A DNA stretch of 64,000 nt from Fallopia convolvulus (taxonomy: Eukaryota > Streptophyta > Magnoliopsida > Caryophyllales > Polygonaceae), in assembly GCA_964016875.1 (NCBI GenBank), contig OZ024721.1, forward strand, positions 11,648,109-11,712,108. Direction: 5' to 3'. The notes under the pieces were generated by a model. That model made no database searches. It saw nothing but the letters and a program-made list of their open reading frames with translations, and was not told where the DNA came from. Shown in pieces: positions 33,243-44,245 of the stretch. Made by a program: the position numbers and the translations under genes. The stretch's first letter is position 1; every line of letters begins with the position of its first letter.

Positions 33243-36170
33243 TTAATGCATTCCAGCCCCGGCGCCTCGTTTAACGAACCTGAAGGGGTCGGTGACGAGG
33301 GTTTTGTTGAGTTCAACCTCGTTCAGCAGGAGGTGTTCGTCAGATCTGGAGTCATTTATTGGCACCTCATTGTTGGAATCAGTGATGTGTTCAACCGGTA
33401 ATCTGGATAAGTGATCCGCCACTAGGTTCTCTGCTCCCTTTTTGTCTCTTATTTCGTGGTCAAATTCCTGCAGCAAGAGCATCCAACGAAGCAACTTAGG
33501 CTTGGCATCCTTTTTGGCCATTAAGTATCTAACGGCCTCATGGTCAGTGTAAACAATCACTTTTGATCCAACTAGGTAGGACCGGAATTTTTCAAAGGCA
33601 AATACCACAGCAAGGAATTCTTTCTCCGTTGTGGTATACTTACTATGCGCCTCATCTAGCGTCTTACTGGCGTAATAGATGGTGTGGATTTTCTTGTCCT
33701 TCCGTTGTCCTAAGACTGCGCCAACTGCATAGTCACTGGCATCGCACATAATCTCAAAAGGTAGTGTCCAATCCGGGGACTGCATGATGGGGGCGGTCAC
33801 GAGGGTAGCTCTTAACCTGTAAAATGCTTCAAGACATTCTGGAGACAGCTCAAACACTACATCTTTCATTAGTAGGTTAGTCAAAGGTTTAGCTATCTTA
33901 GAAAAATCCTGGATAAATCGTCTGTAAAAGCCAGCATTCCCTAGGAAACTCCTAATGTCTCTTACAGAAGAAGGAGGAGGTAATTTTTCGATAAGCTCAA
34001 TCTTTGCTTTATCTACCTCTATTCCTCTCTTAGAGACAAGATGCCCTAATACTATCCCCTCTTGTACCATGAAATGACACTTTTCCCAATTTAACACAAG
34101 ATTGGTTTCTTCACATCTCTTAAGCACTCGTGCAAGGTTAGCAAGACAAGAATCAAATGAAGAACCATAAACAGAAAAGTCATCCATGAAAACCTCTACA
34201 ATCTCCTCTATCATATCCGAAAAAATGGCCATCATACACCTTTGAAATGTGGCAGGGGCGTTGCAAAGCCCAAATGGCATTCTTTTATAGGCAAAGGTTC
34301 CATAAGGACATGTAAAGGTTGCCTTCTCCTGATCATCAAGATGAATGGGAATCTGCCAAAAACCGCTATAGCCATCTAAATAACAGAAATAATCATGATG
34401 GGCTAAGCGTTCTAACACATGGTCAATAAAAGGAAGCGAAAAATGATCTTTTCTAGTAGCACTATTAAGCTTCCTATAATCTATGCACATACTCCAACTA
34501 GTGGTGGGCCTAGTCGGAATAAGCTCTCCCTTTTTGTTTTCTATGACAGTCATCCCCCCTTTCTTTGGAACTACATGGACCGGACTCACCCATTGGCTGA
34601 CCGATATAGGAAATATGATCCCAGCATCAAGTAATTTAATGATTTCCTTTTTAACCACATCTTTCATGTTAGGATTTAACCTACGTTGATGCTCTATGGT
34701 GGGTTTATGATTATCCTCCATGTATATCCTATGCATGCAAAGGGAAGGAGATATGCCAGTTATATCATCTAGGGAGTAGCCTATGGCTTTCCTATGCATC
34801 CTAAGCACATTCAGTAGTTTTCCTACTTCCTCATCTTTTAATTTAGCATTAATGATGACCGGCAAAGTAGAATTAGGACCAAGGAATTCATACTTGAGGG
34901 AGTCTGGAAGGGATTTAAGTGCTGGGGACGGTTCAGCTGGGATTAAAATCGGTTCTTCTGGTTCCGTCTTCAACACCTCATCGAGGTATTCAAATGCTGA
35001 AATTTCATTGTCTTCGGCCAAGGTCGTTAACGATGTTGGTGGGGTCGTTAACGAGCCTGCTTCGTCTGCCAGTAGAGTCGGTACGGAAGCTGGTGAACTT
35101 GTTACCAAAACTGCAAGAGCTATTTCCGCCCATCGTTGCCCTGAAACTTCATCATCTGATGCCAACCTTCCAATAGGGTCTCCACATTCAATGATCTCCT
35201 TGTGGGTGTAGAGCATCTTGACTTCGGCTCTATCAGTCTCCTTAGTTGCTTGTTTGGATCGGAATTCCGTCACCTCATCCCCAATTTCGAAAGTTAGGAG
35301 TCCTCTCCTAACATCAATTATGGCTCCAGCTGTGGCGAGGAACGGTCTTCCCAAAATAATAGGCACCATCGGATCTTCGGGCATTGCCATAACGATGAAG
35401 TCGTTTGGAACAAAGAACTTGCCCACTTGAACCGGAAAGTCTTCTATCACCCCTGTTCGTTTGATGCAGGATCCGTCTGCCATGTAAAGCCGCATGTTGA
35501 TGGGCTCTAATGGTCCCATATTGGCTTTAGACCAGATTGAGAGAGGGAGTAAACTGGCACTGGCTCCCAGATCACATAAAGATTTGAACTTGTGGTCGCC
35601 TATTCCAATCGTTATTGCAAATCTCCCTGGATCTCCTAGCTTTTCTGGTAGAGCTATAGATCTGACTTCATCTTGCAGCTCTGTAATGGATCGTTTCCTG
35701 CTAAGAATATCTTTCAAGAATTTTGTGTAAGCCGACATTTCTCTTAGGGCCTCAGCAAATGGGATAGAAATATTAATGCCCTGCAGAATCTTTACGAAAC
35801 GCTTGAACTTACTCTCAGTAGAGTCCACAGATTTCTTAGTGGGAAATGGAAGAGACTTCACCATCCTCGGAACCAAGTTAGGCTCGAGGGGTGATGCTAC
35901 CGGGTCGACACTCGGGTCATTAGGTACGCTCGGCGGGTCGTTACCGACCCTGATGGGGTCGTTAACTACCCTGGGATTGAGAGGAAGGCTCGGTTTAGAA
36001 AACTTACCTGGGGTAGGGTCGTTAGGTACCCTCGGAGCCTCGTCACCGTGGTACACTGGTTCGGTAATTTCCCTTGTTGGCTCGTTACCGAGGGTATCCG
36101 TGGTGTCCTCTTCCTTCTTGTCCTCAGCTTGGACACGCTCCGGCAATGTCTTTCCGCTCCTAATATGCAC
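33243..36170 (-). CDS. Athila protease, reverse transcriptase and RNase H
   Basis: About 975 residues. The protease has CDLGASASLLPLSIW in place of the usual D(T/S)G and ILGRPFLATAGA, as in other Athila elements. RT motifs are CIDYRKLNSAT, FCYLDGYSGFWQIP, FGLCNAPATFQRCM and VFMDDFSVYG (catalytic DD). RNase H has FEIMCDASDYAVGAVLG, TEKEFLAVVFA and ADHLSRLP. The frame is the same as gag, and the two are separated only by a TAG at 36399-36401, so this is one gag-pol ORF with a single stop. The start given is simply the first Met after the stop. The end is a frameshift close to a TCGTTTAACGA motif near 33268. Confidence 0.88.
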   Translation of the reverse strand: MHIRSGKTLPERVQAEDKKEEDTTDTLGNEPTREITEPVYHGDEAPRVPNDPTPGKFSKPSLPLNPRVVNDPIRVGNDPPSVPNDPSVDPVASPLEPNLVPRMVKSLPFPTKKSVDSTESKFKRFVKILQGINISIPFAEALREMSAYTKFLKDILSRKRSITELQDEVRSIALPEKLGDPGRFAITIGIGDHKFKSLCDLGASASLLPLSIWSKANMGPLEPINMRLYMADGSCIKRTGVIEDFPVQVGKFFVPNDFIVMAMPEDPMVPIILGRPFLATAGAIIDVRRGLLTFEIGDEVTEFRSKQATKETDRAEVKMLYTHKEIIECGDPIGRLASDDEVSGQRWAEIALAVLVTSSPASVPTLLADEAGSLTTPPTSLTTLAEDNEISAFEYLDEVLKTEPEEPILIPAEPSPALKSLPDSLKYEFLGPNSTLPVIINAKLKDEEVGKLLNVLRMHRKAIGYSLDDITGISPSLCMHRIYMEDNHKPTIEHQRRLNPNMKDVVKKEIIKLLDAGIIFPISVSQWVSPVHVVPKKGGMTVIENKKGELIPTRPTTSWSMCIDYRKLNSATRKDHFSLPFIDHVLERLAHHDYFCYLDGYSGFWQIPIHLDDQEKATFTCPYGTFAYKRMPFGLCNAPATFQRCMMAIFSDMIEEIVEVFMDDFSVYGSSFDSCLANLARVLKRCEETNLVLNWEKCHFMVQEGIVLGHLVSKRGIEVDKAKIELIEKLPPPSSVRDIRSFLGNAGFYRRFIQDFSKIAKPLTNLLMKDVVFELSPECLEAFYRLRATLVTAPIMQSPDWTLPFEIMCDASDYAVGAVLGQRKDKKIHTIYYASKTLDEAHSKYTTTEKEFLAVVFAFEKFRSYLVGSKVIVYTDHEAVRYLMAKKDAKPKLLRWMLLLQEFDHEIRDKKGAENLVADHLSRLPVEHITDSNNEVPINDSRSDEHLLLNEVELNKTLVTDPFRFVKRGAGAGMH

Positions 36171-36398
36171 TGCTGCTATCTGTCCTTTAGGGTGTTCTTC
36201 GGGACGTCCCGAAAGTTGCCCTTGTGGTCTCGGAATCTGTGCAGCAAGGTTCCCTAGTTGGGAATCAACATTCTTCTTCCATATATCGAACTCTCCACAT
36301 CTTTTATTTTGGTGGTTAAGGTTAACTTGAACTTCGTTGACCTTGTTGTGGACCCCATTGATGCTTTCCTGTAACCCTTGTACCCAAGATGGCGGCTC

Positions 36399-37793
36399 CT
36401 AATGGCCTGGAGGTCGATAAGGCGCAGGTCGTCTATCTGGTGGAGGTGCTGCATAGCTTGGATTTGGATTTTGATTTCCCCACGTCTGATAGTTGTTCGA
36501 CCTGTCAAAATTACTAGGCTGGTTCCTGTATGGGCCTCTCATGTAATTCATCTCAGCAATTGTCTCAGCGTCTCTTACCTGCTCTATGTTAGTGTAAGCA
36601 GAAGTACTATGGGCAGCAGAACCACACTCTTGACAAGATTGAAAGGATTTCAGCAAACTTACCTGCTTCTTCAGGCGGTTGACCTCATCTTGTAGAAACT
36701 GATTTTTAACATCTGGGTCAACTTCTTCTCGGTTAGGCACGTAGAGACGTTTCTGAGGCTGGGGAGTCTGCTGGGTTCCATACATGGCATCGTAATTGGA
36801 CAGCTTATCCAGCAATTCCCACGCAGCTGTAGGGTCCATCTCTATGAAACCGCACGCTGTATGCATGTTGATGCGGTTCTTGGTCTCCGCGTTGATACCC
36901 TGAAAAAAGATTTCTTGCAGAACATATAAAGGTTGCCCATGAGTGGGGCACTGTCTAAGCATCTCTTTGAATCTTTCCCATGTTTCAACAAAGGTCTCAT
37001 TAGGCAGTTGGTGATAGGAGGTGATGCGTTTCCTCAACTCCGTTGTCTTAGCAGGAGGGAAAAATTTTGTAAGAAATTGATCATACAAGTTCTTCCAAGT
37101 CCTGATAGACTTAGGAGGTAGGCTCTCCAACCAGCTCAAGGCCTTTCCAGCAAGAGACCACCTGAAAGCTTTTAATAGAACATATTCCATAGAGACACCT
37201 TCAGCAGCTATGGTGTCACATAAGGCAAGAAAATTTCTAATATGCTCCATAGGGCACTCAGTGGGTTTCCCTTCAAACTGAGCCCGTTTAATTAGGGATA
37301 TAAATTGAGACTTGATCTCAAAGGCTTTATCTATCTCCGGAAGCACGATTGGGGACTCTGGCACCCTCAGTTCTGGATGCATGTACTGTTTGACATTCCT
37401 CGGATAGGCATTCAGCTCTTCTTGTAGACGAGCATTTGCAGCTCGTTGACGCTCAGCCTCGGGGGCAGCGCCTTCCTTCTCAGTTTTTAACGCCTCGATC
37501 TGTGTTTGGAGGACTTCTAACTGACGAGCCATCTCTTTAGGTGTGGCCATGGCTCGGTTTTCTCGACGTCTAAGGTGCAGGGAACGTTCATGTTCAGAAT
37601 AATAACCAACGTTATCAAATTCGAGCCTTCGACGTCCTACCGGCATGCGCTGAGAAAACAGACAAAGAGAACAAAAATTAAAAACAAAACGGGGTCGGGC
37701 TATTCCCGGACCCACAGATAAACAAACAAACGCGTTGCTTCCCCGGCAACGGCGCCAATTTGTTGAGGAGGGTTTCTTGACTCGGGACAACAA
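36399..37793 (-). CDS. Athila gag
   Basis: The likely start is the Met of MPVGRRRLEFDN (about 37646); the upstream codons run through the primer site and LTR. The capsid region is recognisable: FISLIKRAQFEGKPTECPME, LSWLESLPPKSIRTWKNL, FLTKFFPPAKTT and ETWERFKEMLRQCPTHGQP, all standard in Athila/Tat gag. A Cys-containing stretch (CQECGSAAHSTSA) near the C-terminus resembles a degenerate zinc knuckle. The ORF stops at TAG 36399-36401, but the frame stays open into pol, so this may be a simple nonsense mutation or a read-through site. Confidence 0.85.
   Translation of the reverse strand: MLSRVKKPSSTNWRRCRGSNAFVCLSVGPGIARPRFVFNFCSLCLFSQRMPVGRRRLEFDNVGYYSEHERSLHLRRRENRAMATPKEMARQLEVLQTQIEALKTEKEGAAPEAERQRAANARLQEELNAYPRNVKQYMHPELRVPESPIVLPEIDKAFEIKSQFISLIKRAQFEGKPTECPMEHIRNFLALCDTIAAEGVSMEYVLLKAFRWSLAGKALSWLESLPPKSIRTWKNLYDQFLTKFFPPAKTTELRKRITSYHQLPNETFVETWERFKEMLRQCPTHGQPLYVLQEIFFQGINAETKNRINMHTACGFIEMDPTAAWELLDKLSNYDAMYGTQQTPQPQKRLYVPNREEVDPDVKNQFLQDEVNRLKKQVSLLKSFQSCQECGSAAHSTSAYTNIEQVRDAETIAEMNYMRGPYRNQPSNFDRSNNYQTWGNQNPNPSYAAPPPDRRPAPYRPPGH
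37741..37757 (-). promoter_or_regulatory. Primer binding site (tRNA-Asp type) of the Athila element
   Basis: Minus strand TGGCGCCGTTGCCGGGG, 3 bases from the 5' LTR end. This primer sequence is characteristic of Athila/Tat gypsy elements. Confidence 0.92.
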
Positions 37794-39204
37794 ATAAATT
37801 TATAAGTCAAGACCCCGCTGTGTATAGCGAAGTCAGGATCGTTCCACGAGAAGCAAGGTTGTTTGTTTATCGACTACTAAAAATCAAACAAAAGCAAGCA
37901 AAACACTCACAAGCAGCCTCGTTAACGACGTTGTCAGGGTCGTTAACGAACCACCGTAGAAAAAAAACCCAAAACTAACGACCTAAACAGTTCGGTACCG
38001 AGCCTATAAACTCAGCAACGAATATCACTTCAAAATAATTCAAATAAAACAAAGATCTAGGACAAGAGATACCACAACATAGTCATGCATATAAACTCGT
38101 AAGAAGATAAGATCATGCCATTAAATAGATAAATTCATCAACTTTCGTCGACTATCGAGTAAATTAACCTATTTTCATAAACCAATCCACTCAATTGCTT
38201 GTTTTGGATCTAAAGCTTGAAACTTTCGTACTCAAACAATATCTGCCTTCAAGTCTATAACTTTCTCTCTCAATCAAGTTAAAAACTCAAATCACCTTGA
38301 CTTTCATCTAGGTCTAAGCACAACAAACAATCTCAAAATAGATAAAAGGCAATCAACACATATTCTTACTCCTCAAACATGCATAACTATGCCGGGTTCA
38401 ACCCCGACCCTAGAAAAGATGACTACTCACTACTCATAACTAAGAAACAAATAAATTCAACAAAAGAAATCATTGAAAACAAAACACTACTCAAATTAAT
38501 AGGAAATATCGTCTTACAGAAATTCAGAAGAAATCGAAAAAATACAAGCACCGAATCAAAATCACGATTAACGACCTCGGTAACTCTCGTCCACCGAACC
38601 TTCAATCTCGACTCCGATCCTCTCTCTCTATTCTCGGCTCTTCCTCCTCTCTTCAATCGATCCCCCCCTTTTTCCTAGGCTAATAAGAGGGCTATTTATA
38701 CTAATAAGGCTAAAAGATAAAAACTTTCCTAAAAAGATAGAATTAAAATCCTAAGAGATAGAAATAAAATCTAGAAAGATAACAAGACCTAAAATACATA
38801 ATATAATAACCCTAAAATCATAAAAAGATACTCTACCGACACGAAAATAAATTCCCGCACAGGATCGGTGAGTTACAGAATCAAACTCTCGAAATCTTCA
38901 TCTCGTGGCCTCGTTAACGAGCCTGGGTTTGGCTTTCTTCCACACTTTATCTCCAGAAACTTAGGCTTCGACTTCTTCGTCTTGCATTCTTCCGTCTTTC
39001 ATCATAGCACTCCAAATTCAGCTCCAAATAGCATCTTTTCCTCGCTAAAACCTACAAAAAGACACAAAACGGAGTAGCTTCCATACTTTTCACAAAATAT
39101 GCAAAACTATCCAAAAACACACAAAACTAATCCTAAAACTACTAAAACTAAGCCTAACAAACCAAGAAAACATACTAAAAACTATACTAAAAATACGAAC
39201 ATCA
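37761..39204 (-). repeat. 5' LTR of the Athila element
   Basis: 1444 bp, same ends as the 3' LTR. It contains three exact TCGTTAACGA motifs (37919, 37940, 38911). Followed by GTTGT, the right copy of the TSD. Confidence 0.92.
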
Positions 39205-40259
39205 GTTGTACGGCCCGAACCACCAAGGGAAAACTCGGTTCCCGACACTTAGCTAGAGTGTCACTCATCCCTCCTTGTATTCGGAGCGGGCATGGATCAT
39301 GATCTTGAAAGTCGTACTTTAAACGCATAGGCATACGACTTAGTAAATTATATAGAGGCGTCGGGTTAATCCCGCGCCCCTCACTAGTTCGTTCGAACCG
39401 TTCTTTTAACGAGACCGTAAACAATCAAGGCCACAACAAGGCTAGCATAATAGTCCTATCAAGTATTAAATAACGGAATAATGCTAACAGTGGGGTCATT
39501 ATATCTAACAATCGATAATCCTAGGGGAAATGAATTATATACGGCTACAAGGGGAAATTTTACTTGCCTTTGCTTTCACGAGTATAGACTAGTGAGATGA
39601 CGGAAAGTGTTGATCACGACTCGGAACGAAATCTTGACCTATCGACACGGAATTTACAAACGATCTTTAAATAATAATTTCCTTTAATTTCTTTTAAAGT
39701 TTGAAATTCTCTTGAATATTTATATTAGGAGAATTTCATTCTAAATTATTATAATAATAATTTAGGTGGGGCTAAATAAAATAATAATATTCCTTTATTA
39801 TTATTTTAACTTTGTAATATCCTTTTATTCTTATAAAATCCTTATTCTTAATATTTAAACACTTTCATACTTGGAAACCAACAATATCCTTATTTAAAAT
39901 ATCTCAACTTATTGTTATTATAATATCTCTTTATTTTCCAATAACATCCATAATAATAAAATATTTTTTTCTCATCAAAGAATATTTTATTAAAACATGA
40001 TCTTAGTAAAAACCTTATTTAAATATATGAGTAGGGCTCGGGTGTTTTATTTGCTTAGGGTGAGAACTGCGATCAAATAAGAGCCATACGATTACATGAC
40101 ATGGATGGTCCAGATTAAAACAACCTGGCTCAGCAAACAAATTTAAAAAATAGAAAGTTCATTTAAAGTGGCACGGAAATGTAAATTTGTTTAAAATATA
40201 AGGACCACCCTAAAATACCCCTACACCCCAAACTCACCCCATTCCTTGGATCTGTCACA

Positions 40260-41487
40260 CACTTTCTCAATTCTTTCTCGATATTTCGAATTCCTCTTTC
40301 TCTTTCGCACTCTCATAGAAAAGATTCAATTTTGTGTCGTCATCGATTCATTTGCGATCGGTTCTATTTATTGTCGCCTCCTCCTCGTCGGTTTCTTCTT
40401 CCTCCTCTTCTGACCGGTGAATTTTCTATCTTCTTTATCACTTTTTCTAGTTGGGATTGCCTCTATCAGATCTGTTCATGTTTTTTTTCCAATATCAGTT
40501 CAAGATGTCCAAATTTCAATAATTGTTGTTTAATTAGCTTCTTGAAAAATTGGTTCTTTTCACTATTTGATTGTTGAAGTTTTGGTTCATGGATTTAGAC
40601 TTGGATTTTTAGGATAACGAGAGTCTAATATACTATGTTTGTTGTTCTCATGGTAAAGAAATTTGAGATAATTGTGTAATTAAACTATCATTAAAAGAAG
40701 AGGAAAGCATCACTGTGGTGGATTTCATCAATTTGGTGTGTGTTGTAAGCATGCAGTGCTTCTACTAGTCTCTTTATCTTACATATTTTACTTTTACAAA
40801 AGTTCTACTTCCTTTTTATATGGGATATGAGTATATGACCAATTTATCAACTATTAGATATTTGATTTTTTTTACATAAGCTCAAATGATTCTTCTTCTT
40901 AGATCTTGATATGATTTTTACATATTAATGTTTTTTCTATGATATCATCAGTACTGCCTTAAAAGGACTAGCTAACCTAACAACTGGAATTCTTGTGAAA
41001 GTACACATTCTAGGACCAATTAAAAACAAGGCTCAACTATAATTTCTTAATGATAATGTCTTCTAGTGATATATTCTCTTATATTGTTAAGTAGTTCTCC
41101 ATCATTTACTTTGAATTCTTCTATTAGCTTATCTTGCTAAATGAAGGGAAACTCATTTGTGTGCTCACTCTAATTTTGATCCGTGACTATTTAGTTGTTT
41201 TATGCATTTGATACTATAAGCTACAATCTTGTTAAATTAGTATTATGGCATTATGCCTTGTGTTTTCATATATTTGTTTGTTTTATGTTTCTCTACTGTC
41301 GTATGTTCTTTGATATTATTCTTTAGAAATGTGGCATATTGAATCCAAGAACATGGGAATAAAATGGTCAATGGTTGATCATAGTGGTTCATTTAGTGAC
41401 TCACTATTAGTGGTTCATGGCTTGTGATTGAAATCCTTTAGGTATATTTTCCGTTTTGGTTAAGCTTTGTGTTTGTGTTTGGGTAGT
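40260..41487. other. Left non-coding part of the MULE-like element
   Basis: Starts with a CT-rich stretch resembling a plant 5' UTR, then AT-rich, intron-like DNA with many stop codons. It may be a captured host-gene fragment. I cannot name the source gene. Confidence 0.35.
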
Positions 41488-42960
41488 TGATGTTCGTGTT
41501 TTTGATATAGTTTTTAGTATGTTTTCTTAGTTGTTTAGGGCTAGTTTTGATAAGTTTAGGGTTAGTTTTGTGTGTTTTTTGGATGGTTTTGAATATTTTG
41601 TGAAAAGTATGGATGCTACTCCGTTTTGTGTCTTTTTGTAGGTTTTAGCATGGAAACGGTGCTTTTTGAAGCTGAATTTGGAGTGCTATGGTGAAGGATG
41701 GAAGAAGACGAGATGAAGAAGTTGAAATTCAAGCTTTTAGAGTTGAAATGATGGAGAAGTCAAAATCCAGGCTCGTTAACGAGGCTGTGAAGGGTCGTTA
41801 ACGAGGATACGAGATAGAGTTTTTCGAGTGTTCGATTCTATGACTACCGATCCTGTGCGGGAATTTATTTCCGTGTCGGTAGAGTATTTTTGATGAGTTT
41901 TAGGATTATTATATTTTATTTTAAGTCTTGTTATCCTTCTAGGTTTTATTTTTATCTTTTTAGAGTAGGTTTCTATCTTTTAGGAAAGATTTTATCTTAT
42001 ATCCTTATTTATTTAGATAGCTTTATTAGTATAAATACTCTTCTTTATAGCCTAGAGAGAGGGTGGCAAGTAGAAGAAAAGTAGGAGACGAGTTTGGAAG
42101 AGCCGAGAGAGAGAGAGAAGAGACGGTGGACGAGAGTTACCGAGGTCGTTAATCACGAGTTTCGATTTAGTGTTGTTTGTTTTTTCGGTTTCTTCTGGAT
42201 TCTGTAAGACGATATATTCTTATTAATTTGAAGTAGTTGATTCGTTTTCAATGTTTTCTTTTATAGAAGTTGTTTATTTCATAATTATGAGTAGTGAGTA
42301 GTTTTCCTATCTAGGGTCGGGGTTGAAACCCGGCATATTTATGCATGGTTTGATGAGTAAGATGATGTGTTGAATGCCTTATATCTATTTTTAAGATTTC
42401 TTGTGAGTTTATACCTAGATGAAAGTCGAGGTAATTTGAGTCTTAACTTGATCGAGAGAGAAAGTTGTAAACTTTAAGGTTGATATTGTTTGAATACGAA
42501 AGTTTCAAGCTTTAGATCCAAAACAAGTGATTAAGTGGATTAATTTATGAGAATAGATTAATTTACTTACTAATCAATGAAAGTTGATGAAATTATTTAT
42601 TTAAAGGCATGATATTTATCTTCTTACAAGTTTATATGCATGACTATGTTGTGGTGACCCTTGTCCTAGATCTTTTTTTATTTGAATTCTCTTAGATCAT
42701 ATTCGTTACTAGGTTCGTAGCCTCGGTACCGAACCTGTTTTAGGTCGTTAGTAGTCTACCCTGGTTCGTTAACGACCCTGACAAAGTCGTTAACGAGGTT
42801 GGGCGTGTGTGGGATTGTGTTGTTTTATTTGTTTTATCTTCGTTTAGTAGTTCGATAAACAAACAGCCTTGCTTCTCGTGGAACGATCCTGACTCCCCTA
42901 TACTCAGCGGGGTCTTGACTTATAAATTTATTTGTTGTCCAGAGTAAAGACCCGTCAACA
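41488..42960 (+). repeat. Solo Athila LTR in plus orientation
   Basis: Starts TGATGTTCGTG and ends CCCGTCAACA, the inverse of the LTRs at 25690 and 37761 and clearly homologous along its length (e.g. GCGGGGTCTTGACTTATAAA near 42907). Flanks GTAGT (41483-41487) and GTAGC (42961-42965) match at 4 of 5 and are a plausible TSD. No internal sequence adjoins it. It carries four exact TCGTTAACGA motifs. By eye it is more diverged than the two LTRs of the complete element. Confidence 0.88.
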
Positions 42961-42961
42961 G

Positions 42962-43033
42962 TAGCCTATTAGCTCAAATGGTAGAGCAATGTGCATGTGC
43001 ACATAGATGTGGGTTCAAATCTCACATAGGCTA
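42962..43033 (+). tRNA. tRNA-like sequence with intact A and B boxes (pseudogene or SINE head)
   Basis: 72 nt. The ends TAGCCTA and TAGGCTA pair perfectly over 7 bp. The D-arm region TAGCTCAAATGGTAGAGC contains an A-box-like TAGCTCAAATGG, and the T-arm GTGGG-TTCAAAT-CTCAC contains the B box GGTTCAAATC. The anticodon arm does not fold with a standard 5-bp stem and 7-base loop (ATGTG/CACAT leaves six bases), so no anticodon can be assigned. It starts one base after the solo Athila LTR. Not a confident functional tRNA. Confidence 0.4.
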
Positions 43034-43800
43034 ATTCTATAAACGCTTTATATACTTTGGTTCATTATAACTCTTCTTCCGGTTCAAGATTTTGTAAGCT
43101 CGGGTTCATAATAGTTCATCTTACAGTTCATGTCTTTTGGGTTGATGACATGTGTTCTTTTGGTTCATATTAAATTAAATTTTGGTACGTTCATAATAGT
43201 TCATCTTACAATTCATGTCTTTTAAGTCATACATACTAGTTGTAATTTTGGTTCATGACATTTGTTTTTTGGTTCAAAGTACATTAAAGTTTGGTTCATG
43301 AGTTTTTAAATTTCAATTTATACTTGTAGGTTGATTGAATACTACCTATGATTTTTACATTGTTATTACAATAGTTAACTAGAAGCAGTGAAAATCACTA
43401 CAGGTGCTACGCAATGGAAAGGGTCCATTTGAGAAAACAATGTAAAAGATTGATCGTTGATTACTTACACGGATCATAGAATTAATTACACGGTTAATAG
43501 TGTTCAACATGAAGGTTCATAGTGTTCGACATAAAGGTTGATATTGTTCAACATGAAGGTTCATAGTGTCCAACATGAAGGTTCATGGATTTTAAATAAT
43601 CAGTTCATTTAACATAAAAATGCATAAAATTTGTAAAGAAGACATTTAGCTCATTAGGTTCGATGTGAAGTAAAAAACAACCTTAAAAGAAATTACAATG
43701 TAGCAAAGTGATTTGTCAAAAACAAAGTAACATAAAAATAGAAAACTTAATCCCCAACACACATAACAACTACTAAAAAGACAAATAGAGAATTGGAACT

Positions 43801-44000
43801 TCAATGTTCAATCTTTACAATGAAATAAGAACAATCTTCTGATAAGTGAATAATGTAGGTGTCACTAGCTTCATCATGATCATCCAATGGAACTCCATCA
43901 AGATTCTCATCATTATCAAGACCCTTTAATGAAACTCTATCAATACTAGCATCATTATCCGAATGAGACAAGTTAGGATTATCGGAGCTTGATGAACAAG
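43801..44000 (-). pseudogene. Exon-like acidic ORF end, copy 1, in the MULE-like element
   Basis: On the minus strand a TTTTATTGTAG acceptor is followed by an open frame of about 65 codons ending in TGA (43801-43803). The peptide is Ser/Asp-rich (SSSSDNPNLSHSDNDASIDR). It looks like the last exon of a gene captured by the element. I do not recognise the protein. Confidence 0.35.
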
Positions 44001-44245
44001 CTACAATAAAAAAGGAAAAAATTAAGCTAATTTATAAGCAACATGGAACACACAATGAACAATAAAAATGTGGAAAAAACGTTTTTCTTTGGTTCACAAA
44101 TATTATCATTACGGTTCATAATATTAGACTATAAGTTTCATTGAAAATCACAACGCGGTTCATGTAAATAACAATAGTATTTGACATAAATTGTATCGAA
44201 TTTGGTCATTTTTGGTGGATTTGGAAACCAAATGACCAATATCTA

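Larger units (their letters stand above)
25690..39204 (-). mobile_element. Complete Athila-type Ty3/gypsy retrotransposon
   Basis: 13.5 kb with a perfect TSD GTTGT (25685-25689 and 39205-39209). LTRs are 25690-27171 and 37761-39204, both TG...CA on the plus strand and differing only at scattered positions plus two short duplications. The primer site is the tRNA-Asp complement used by Athila/Tat elements. Order in element sense is LTR, gag, protease-RT-RNase H, integrase, a third ORF, a long non-coding region, LTR. The third ORF after integrase is typical of Athila. Confidence 0.92.

Noticed and set aside
35776..36330. 184-codon plus-strand ORF
   Set aside because: Antisense shadow of the Athila gag-pol frame.
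42962..43033. Functional tRNA gene call
   Set aside because: The anticodon arm cannot be folded with a 5-bp stem and 7-base loop, so it is reported only as tRNA-like.
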